A stretch of DNA of 64,000 bases. Source: Candidatus Gastranaerophilales bacterium. GTDB lineage: Bacteria; Cyanobacteriota; Vampirovibrionia; Gastranaerophilales; Gastranaerophilaceae. The stretch covers positions 1 through 64,000 of the forward strand of contig CALUYZ010000008.1 of the NCBI GenBank assembly GCA_944325175.1, written 5' to 3'. Of this stretch, positions 59,686 through 64,000 are shown piece after piece (position 1 is the stretch's first letter; each line of letters begins with the position of its first letter). The position numbers and the translations under genes were made by a program. The notes under the pieces are model-generated. The model was not told where the DNA came from. It did no database searches and saw only the letters and a list, made by a program, of their open reading frames with translations.

Positions 59686-60630
59686 CTATTCAAATTCAGG
59701 GAAAAATCTGTATCCCATTTGCTGCAATATTTCCCATTTTATTTGCTGTCTTTTATTTAATAAGGAATTAAACTTATCTAAAGCTTTATTGTAATAATCA
59801 TCTCTTTCTTTATACAGTTTGGTTAATTCACTGTCTATTTTCTTTATTTTTGCAAGCTGTTCTTTTTCAACTATTCTCATTCTTTTAACCATTTCTTTTT
59901 CTTGTTCTTTATTTTTAATTTGCTTTGTCATCTCGCTTAATTTAGAAGTTGTTTTATAGTAGAAAAGACTAAATTTTTCGTTTTGTTTATCTGTAAATTG
60001 CAAAAATTCATTAATTGAAACTGCATTTTTTTCAATATCTTCATAAGTTATTTCTTTTTTTCTAAGCTGCGCTTTTTTATCTGCATTAATATTTTCTTTT
60101 TTAGAAACAGGAAGCTTGGCTTCATCCGTTGCTTCTTGACCCTTTATTTCAACAGGTTCTTCTTTTTTAATTTCTTGTATTGTTTTTTCTTCTTTGTTAG
60201 CTTCACTGTCAGAAACTTCAACAACCTGTTTTTTTTCTTCAATGGATTCAGGATTTGTTTCATTTTTTGAAACATCTTCTTTTAGCTCACTTTGTTTTTT
60301 TTGAGCTTCTTTGATTTCTTTTTTCATTTGTTTTTTTTGAATTTTTTCTTGTTCTTTTTTAAGCTTTTCTTGCTCTTTTTGTTTTATTTTAAGCTCTTTT
60401 GCCTCTTTTTCCGACTTTTCTTTTTCAAGCTTTGCTTGTTCTTTTTTATTTTTTTTAATTTGTCTTGCAGTCGGCATATCGCTTATATCTTGCATTTTGC
60501 TGTCGTCAATCATAACAGCTTCTTTTTCATCCGATTTTAAAACCCTTCTTTCTTCAGCAGAAAAAGAAGGAGCGCTTAATGCGGTCAAAATAAAAACAGA
60601 AGCAAATATAATAAAAAAATTCTTCTTCAT
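59686..60630 (-). CDS. secreted Lys/Glu-rich coiled-coil protein
   Basis: The 314-residue protein has a signal peptide (MKKNFFIIFASVFILTALSAPSFSA, cut here to its first 20 residues MKKNFFIIFASVFILTALSA). A long charged coiled coil runs about residues 50-150 (KKEQAKLEKEKSEKEAKELK). An acidic linker and a second helical region follow (ISEFLQF-like NEFLQFTDKQNEKFSLFYY). The Met at 60630 is used because an extended -10 (TGGTATTAT, 60659-60667) and TTGGAG ribosome site lie between it and any upstream start. Function unknown; perhaps an envelope spacer. Confidence 0.7.
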   Translation of the reverse strand: MKKNFFIIFASVFILTALSAPSFSAEERRVLKSDEKEAVMIDDSKMQDISDMPTARQIKKNKKEQAKLEKEKSEKEAKELKIKQKEQEKLKKEQEKIQKKQMKKEIKEAQKKQSELKEDVSKNETNPESIEEKKQVVEVSDSEANKEEKTIQEIKKEEPVEIKGQEATDEAKLPVSKKENINADKKAQLRKKEITYEDIEKNAVSINEFLQFTDKQNEKFSLFYYKTTSKLSEMTKQIKNKEQEKEMVKRMRIVEKEQLAKIKKIDSELTKLYKERDDYYNKALDKFNSLLNKRQQIKWEILQQMGYRFFPEFE

Positions 60631-60681
60631 AAAAAAACTCCAATACATTCCACAATTAATAATACCATAAAATTTTGACAT

Positions 60682-60706
60682 AAAAAAAACTCCCGAAATC
60701 GGGAGT
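60682..60706 (-). terminator. orphan minus-strand terminator
   Basis: On the minus strand, ACTCCCG-ATTT-CGGGAGT is followed by seven T. No minus-strand gene precedes it, since the next gene upstream (pilT) is on the other strand. The coiled-coil gene has its own promoter downstream of it. Confidence 0.85.
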
Positions 60707-60800
60707 AAATCTTTAAATAGGAAGGGAAGGTTAGGAAGTTAGGTTGTTATAATGTGTGTTAGGTAATTCTTAATATCTCGTTTTACTTAAATGTTTTTCA
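60682..60800 (-). ncRNA. candidate small RNA ending at the orphan terminator
   Basis: A terminator without a gene, plus possible minus-strand promoter elements near 60810-60845 (TTGAAA and TTTATA, spacing not ideal), suggest a ~120-nt transcript. It would contain a pyrimidine-rich stretch CTTCCTAACCTTCCCTTCC that could pair with Shine-Dalgarno sequences. The rest of the gap 60801-61071 holds a perfect palindrome CGATATATATCG (60847-60858) and no gene. Confidence 0.35.
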
Positions 60801-61071
60801 ACTTACATTTATATAAAGTATTTTTTGTATATACGATTTCAATACTCGATATATATCGTTACATTTCTTTACAAATAAGTAAATTTTTGAAAAACAGTTT
60901 TGAAAAATAGCGAACAAAATTCAACATTGATACAAAAAAAGCAGATGACAAGCATTAATAATTAAATCTTTAGTGCATTGAATGATTGATTTTAAGGCTT
61001 ATTTATTTGCATTAAAGGTATATATATGAGATACTTTTAGCATAAATTATGTAAGGATAAATTACAAAAAT

Positions 61072-62166
61072 ATGATTATAGAAGAAATACTTGAGCTTAC
61101 TGTCCAAAAAAAGGCGTCTGACCTTCATATAAGCTCATACTTGCCGCCTGTTTTGCGTATAGACGGTGAATTAATAAGAACAAATCTTCCTGTTTTGTCA
61201 CCTGAAGATGTTGAAACGCTTTTGTTTCCTATTTTAACAAACGAGCAAAGAAGAACATTGGAACAAACTTGGGAATTGGACTTTGGATACGGGCTTCATG
61301 GTGTTGGACGTTTCAGGGTAAACATTTATAAAGATAAAGGTAATTATGCAGCAGCTTTCAGAACCGTTAATTCAACTCCCCCTACATTTGAAAGTTTGGG
61401 GCTTCCTGAAGTAGTTAAAACCGTTTCAAACAGACCAAGAGGTTTAATTTTGGTAACAGGTCCGACAGGTTCAGGTAAATCAACCACTTTGGCTGCAATG
61501 ATAGACTATATCAATTCAACAAGAACAGAACATATCCTTACAATGGAAGACCCTATAGAATTTGTTCACACCTCTAAAAAAAGTATTGTTCATCAAAGGG
61601 AATTAGGACAAGATACAAGAAGCATGGCAAATGCGCTAAGGTCAGCCCTTCGTGAAGACCCTGATGTTATACTGGTGGGCGAGATGAGGGACTTAGAAAC
61701 AATCGGTTTGGCACTGACTGCAGCAGAAACAGGTCACTTAGTTATGGGAACCTTGCACACCTCAAGTGCTGCACAAACAATAGACCGTATTGTTGACGTT
61801 TTCCCTGACGGACAGCAGCAACAAATAAGACTTCAACTTTCAAACAGCTTAATTGCGGTATTTTCTCAAACACTGTTACAAAAACTGTCAAATGACGGTG
61901 TAACAAAAAAAGGCAGAGTAATGGCGCAAGAGATAATGCTTGTAACAGGAGCTGTTGCAAACTTAATTCGTGAACAAAAAACCGCACAAATATATTCAGC
62001 ACTGCAAACAGGAACTGCTGTCGGCATGCAAACGCTTGATATGGCGCTTAGAGATTTAGTTCTGGCTAAGAAAATAGATGTTCAAGACGCACTTGCAAAA
62101 TCACATCATCCGGACGAATTAAAAAGGATGCTTGGGCTTGAAGCTGAAATTAAAAAGCTGTACTGA
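61072..62166 (+). CDS. pilT: type IV pilus retraction ATPase PilT
   Basis: The 364-residue hexameric ATPase powers pilus retraction. The N-terminal PAS-like part has KKASDLHISSYLPPVLRIDGEL. Walker A is GPTGSGKSTT, the Asp box lies near HILTMEDPIEFVH, the Walker B region is LREDPDVILVGEMRD, and the His box is TGHLVMGTLHT. The PilT C-terminal signature appears as AVANLIREQK (family AIRNLIRE). The ribosome site AAGGATA precedes the ATG. It is not adjacent to other pil genes; the prepilin-like cluster is 32 kb away. Confidence 0.95.
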   Translation: MIIEEILELTVQKKASDLHISSYLPPVLRIDGELIRTNLPVLSPEDVETLLFPILTNEQRRTLEQTWELDFGYGLHGVGRFRVNIYKDKGNYAAAFRTVNSTPPTFESLGLPEVVKTVSNRPRGLILVTGPTGSGKSTTLAAMIDYINSTRTEHILTMEDPIEFVHTSKKSIVHQRELGQDTRSMANALRSALREDPDVILVGEMRDLETIGLALTAAETGHLVMGTLHTSSAAQTIDRIVDVFPDGQQQQIRLQLSNSLIAVFSQTLLQKLSNDGVTKKGRVMAQEIMLVTGAVANLIREQKTAQIYSALQTGTAVGMQTLDMALRDLVLAKKIDVQDALAKSHHPDELKRMLGLEAEIKKLY

Positions 62167-62202
62167 TAAAATATCGGCAAAAGTTTGCACCATAATTTTT
62201 AA

Positions 62203-62910
62203 ATGAAAATATTTAATTTAATCAAAAATGAACTTAAAACATTTACAATATTGGAAAAAATATTTTTTCCAATATTCGTGTTATCCGTGTTATTAATTTC
62301 TCTTTACAAAAACGATACACCGATTGCCACAATTTCTGCCTTATGCGGGCTTACATATACGGTTTTTGCGGGAAAAGGAAAGATTTTTTGCTTTTTTATA
62401 GGGCTTATCGGAACATTTTTTTATGTTTATCTGGCTTATAAAAACAGTTTTTTTGGTAATATGGCTTTGTACGGGCTGTATTTTTTTCCGATGCAAATAA
62501 TAGGCATTTTTAAATGGAAAAAGCATTTGAAAGAAAATTCATTAGAAATTATTAAGACAAAACTTCCCGTTTTCAAAAAAATGGCAATTATTTCAGCTTC
62601 TTTAATTCTTTCATTAATTCTATCTTATATCTTAAAGTTATCAGGCGGGAAAAACCCATATTTAGACGGCTTCGCCGTTGTTTTCTCCGTTTTTGGACAA
62701 TATTTGACTACAAAAAGATGTATAGAACAGTGGTACTTTTGGTTTTTTGTAAATTTAATTTCGCTTTTTATGTGGAAAAATGCAATATCAAACGGCGCAA
62801 AAACTTATGCAACACTTTTTATGTGGCTTATATATCTAATTTTATCCGTATATTTTTACATAACTTGGAAAAAAGAAATAAAAAAATTAAATATACCTGA
62901 CAAGGTCTGA
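62203..62910 (+). CDS. pnuC: nicotinamide riboside transporter PnuC
   Basis: The 235-residue protein has seven helices and the PnuC marks YFFPMQIIGIFKWKKH and VFGQYLTTKRCIEQWYFWFF, the substrate-binding tryptophan and asparagine region. It takes up nicotinamide riboside (or a related vitamin precursor) for NAD salvage. CATAAT lies 6 nt before the ATG. No NiaR or NadR gene and no riboswitch are seen in the 36-nt gap after pilT. Confidence 0.92.
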   Translation: MKIFNLIKNELKTFTILEKIFFPIFVLSVLLISLYKNDTPIATISALCGLTYTVFAGKGKIFCFFIGLIGTFFYVYLAYKNSFFGNMALYGLYFFPMQIIGIFKWKKHLKENSLEIIKTKLPVFKKMAIISASLILSLILSYILKLSGGKNPYLDGFAVVFSVFGQYLTTKRCIEQWYFWFFVNLISLFMWKNAISNGAKTYATLFMWLIYLILSVYFYITWKKEIKKLNIPDKV

Positions 62911-63231
62911 TTCCGTCATTTTAAAATTATATTTATCAAACATTGTAGAGGTGGCATTTTCAGGCTCACCCACCAATTTTAAGAACATGGGCTCTTTGTT
63001 TTTTAAAATTGAAGAATAGCAAGGCAGACAAACTATGTTATAAATTTTTTCAACATAAGGAGTTGAGAAAATGTTTATTGTTGTACAGTTAAAATTAATA
63101 TTATAATCAATATCAAATTCAACACTGCCGCCATTATTTCTGCACCATTCAGCGTCATATATTTGATAAGCAAAAGCTTGAGTATTAAATAACAAAATTA
63201 AAATAAAAGTAAAAAATGCATTTAGTTTCAT
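62887..63231 (-). CDS. small secreted Cys-containing protein, unknown function
   Basis: The 114-residue protein has a signal peptide (MKLNAFFTFILILLFNTQAFA) and four cysteines in the mature part (AEWCRNNGG, NFNCTTIN, IVCLPCYSS). The C-terminus overlaps the end of pnuC by 24 nt on the opposite strand. No family is recognised. An exported disulphide-bonded domain is likely. Confidence 0.6.
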   Translation of the reverse strand: MKLNAFFTFILILLFNTQAFAYQIYDAEWCRNNGGSVEFDIDYNINFNCTTINIFSTPYVEKIYNIVCLPCYSSILKNKEPMFLKLVGEPENATSTMFDKYNFKMTESDLVRYI

Positions 63232-63312
63232 ATTAAAAACCTGTTTAATCTTATAAATTAATTTTAAATATCAAAAAACCTAAATACATTGCCCTGAAGT
63301 TTATTAACATTT

Positions 63313-63341
63313 TTGAAAAAATAGTTTTTTTCTAGTATAAT
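63313..63341 (+). promoter_or_regulatory. promoter of the CorC/HlyC-type gene
   Basis: TTGAAA (63313-63318) and TATAAT (63336-63341) are 17 bp apart. The start codon lies 32 nt downstream of the -10, after the ribosome site GAGGAG. Confidence 0.75.
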
Positions 63342-63373
63342 AGACTGAAAAAGAAATAAAAAAGAGGAGATAA

Positions 63374-64000
63374 ATGGCGAACGCTGCGCTTATTTTAAAT
63401 TTACTTGTAGTAGCACTTTTGCTTTTTGCAAACGCATTTTTCGTTGCAACGGAATTTGCGCTTGTATCTGTCAGAAAAACAAGGCTTGCACAACTTTCAA
63501 AAGAAGGCAACAAGTTAGCAAAAATTGCACTTGATTCAATAAACCACTTAGATAGGTCAATAGCTGCGGTTCAATTAGGCATCACTATTGCAAGTATTGG
63601 TCTTGGTTGGGTGGGAGAAGCCGCTTTAGTTAAATTAATTCAACCTCTTTTTAATTTTCTGCCCGATTCAATGCAAGCTGTTGCAACACATTCTTTAGCA
63701 GTTTCAATAGCTTTTGCGCTTATAACTTTTATGCATGTTGTAATTGGCGAATTAATGCCAAAATCTATTGCAATTCAACACCCTGAAACAACAGCACTTG
63801 TTGTTGCAAAGCCAATGTCTTTTATTACAAAAATTTTCACACCGTTTATATTTTTATTAAACGGCTTTGGCAACTGGCTTTTGTCTTTAATGAAAATTCC
63901 GCCGGCTCATGTCGGGCATCTTGTTCATACGGTTGAAGAACTTGATATGATTATTGATGAATCTCACAAAGAAGGTGTTTTAAACGACACGGAAAAAAAC
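63374..64000 (+). CDS. CorC/HlyC (CNNM-domain) transporter-like protein, cut by the window end
   Basis: 209 codons are visible from ATG 63374 to the right edge. The N-terminal CNNM domain has the family start LLLFANAFFVATEFALVSVR and RLAQLSKEGNKLAKIAL, then HLDRSIAAVQLGITIASIGLGW, then VVIGELMPKSIAIQ and about four helices. In full-length relatives this is followed by CBS domains and a CorC_HlyC domain; they are linked to Mg2+ or Co2+ movement. The Shine-Dalgarno GAGGAG and a consensus promoter support the start. Confidence 0.88.
   Translation, partial: MANAALILNLLVVALLLFANAFFVATEFALVSVRKTRLAQLSKEGNKLAKIALDSINHLDRSIAAVQLGITIASIGLGWVGEAALVKLIQPLFNFLPDSMQAVATHSLAVSIAFALITFMHVVIGELMPKSIAIQHPETTALVVAKPMSFITKIFTPFIFLLNGFGNWLLSLMKIPPAHVGHLVHTVEELDMIIDESHKEGVLNDTEKN

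Noticed and set aside
62167-62202. Riboswitch before pnuC
   Set aside because: The gap is only 36 nt and contains just a -10-like CATAAT; there is no room for an NAD+ or thiamin aptamer.
1-64000. CRISPR array, insertion sequence or prophage
   Set aside because: No regularly spaced repeats, transposase, integrase or phage structural genes were seen on either strand; the direct repeats found are isolated pairs.

Overview
This 64 kb window is AT-rich chromosomal DNA (roughly 30% G+C by eye). The gene content suggests an uncultured gut member of the Vampirovibrionia/Melainabacteria, most likely the order Gastranaerophilales; this is inference, not a database result. The grounds are: prepilin-like proteins with a GFTLAEILITLAIIGIVAAITLPSLL-type N-terminus plus a PilT ATPase; an SLH-domain envelope protein; CreD, RfbD and SpmA/SpmB homologues in a low-GC background; and many lineage-type proteins that share short N-terminal motifs (M-[KN]-I-N...F-x-[GSA] and D-T-V-x-F). 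No rRNA, CRISPR array, insertion sequence, integrase or phage structural operon was found.

Layout. 1-7.6 kb is accessory DNA. It has five small three-helix membrane proteins from one family, a protein with two near-identical internal repeats, a DUF6973-like candidate toxin, a secreted nuclease and five consecutive XRE regulators with palindromic operators. 7.6-9.7 kb is trpE-trpG. 9.8-15.9 kb holds two ~1000-residue tandem HD-domain paralogues. 16-18.6 kb holds creD, a collapsed arsR/permease pair and a GNAT acetyltransferase. 18.7-22.7 kb holds tRNA-Ile with a duplicated 5' end, argS, gatA and yraN. 22.8-28.9 kb has a RelA/SpoT-like protein and four tandem pilin-like genes. 29-34.5 kb is translation and transcription core: fusA, gtrA-like, rplA, rplK, nusG, secE, tRNA-Trp and rpmG.

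34.6-49.3 kb mixes housekeeping genes (alkD-like, sugar porter, DUF475/TerC-like, ilvE, spmAB, ftsZ) with lineage-type proteins: a CheR-like methyltransferase, a membrane protein behind an apparent attenuator, a 5'-nucleotidase-like phosphatase, a TPR protein and a papain/transglutaminase-like protein. 49.5-64 kb holds radA, an SLH protein, rfbD, a peptide-binding lipoprotein, a helicase-nuclease fusion, a metallo-beta-lactamase-fold hydrolase, cdd, pilT, pnuC and the start of a CorC/HlyC-type protein.

Two expression styles coexist. Some genes have ordinary Shine-Dalgarno sites. At least fifteen others have an extended -10 box (TATGnTAnnAT or TATAAT-like) only 6-8 nt before the start codon, which predicts leaderless mRNAs. 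The most interesting items are: the apparent leader-peptide/antiterminator/terminator arrangement at 39.68-39.86 kb; the shared N-terminal motifs of otherwise unrelated proteins; the toxin/immunity-like island at 0.8-5 kb; the pilin cluster with lectin-like tips and alternative-pairing leaders; the hairpin-rich insert between nusG and rplK; and the duplicated tail-to-tail junction at 49.2-49.65 kb.
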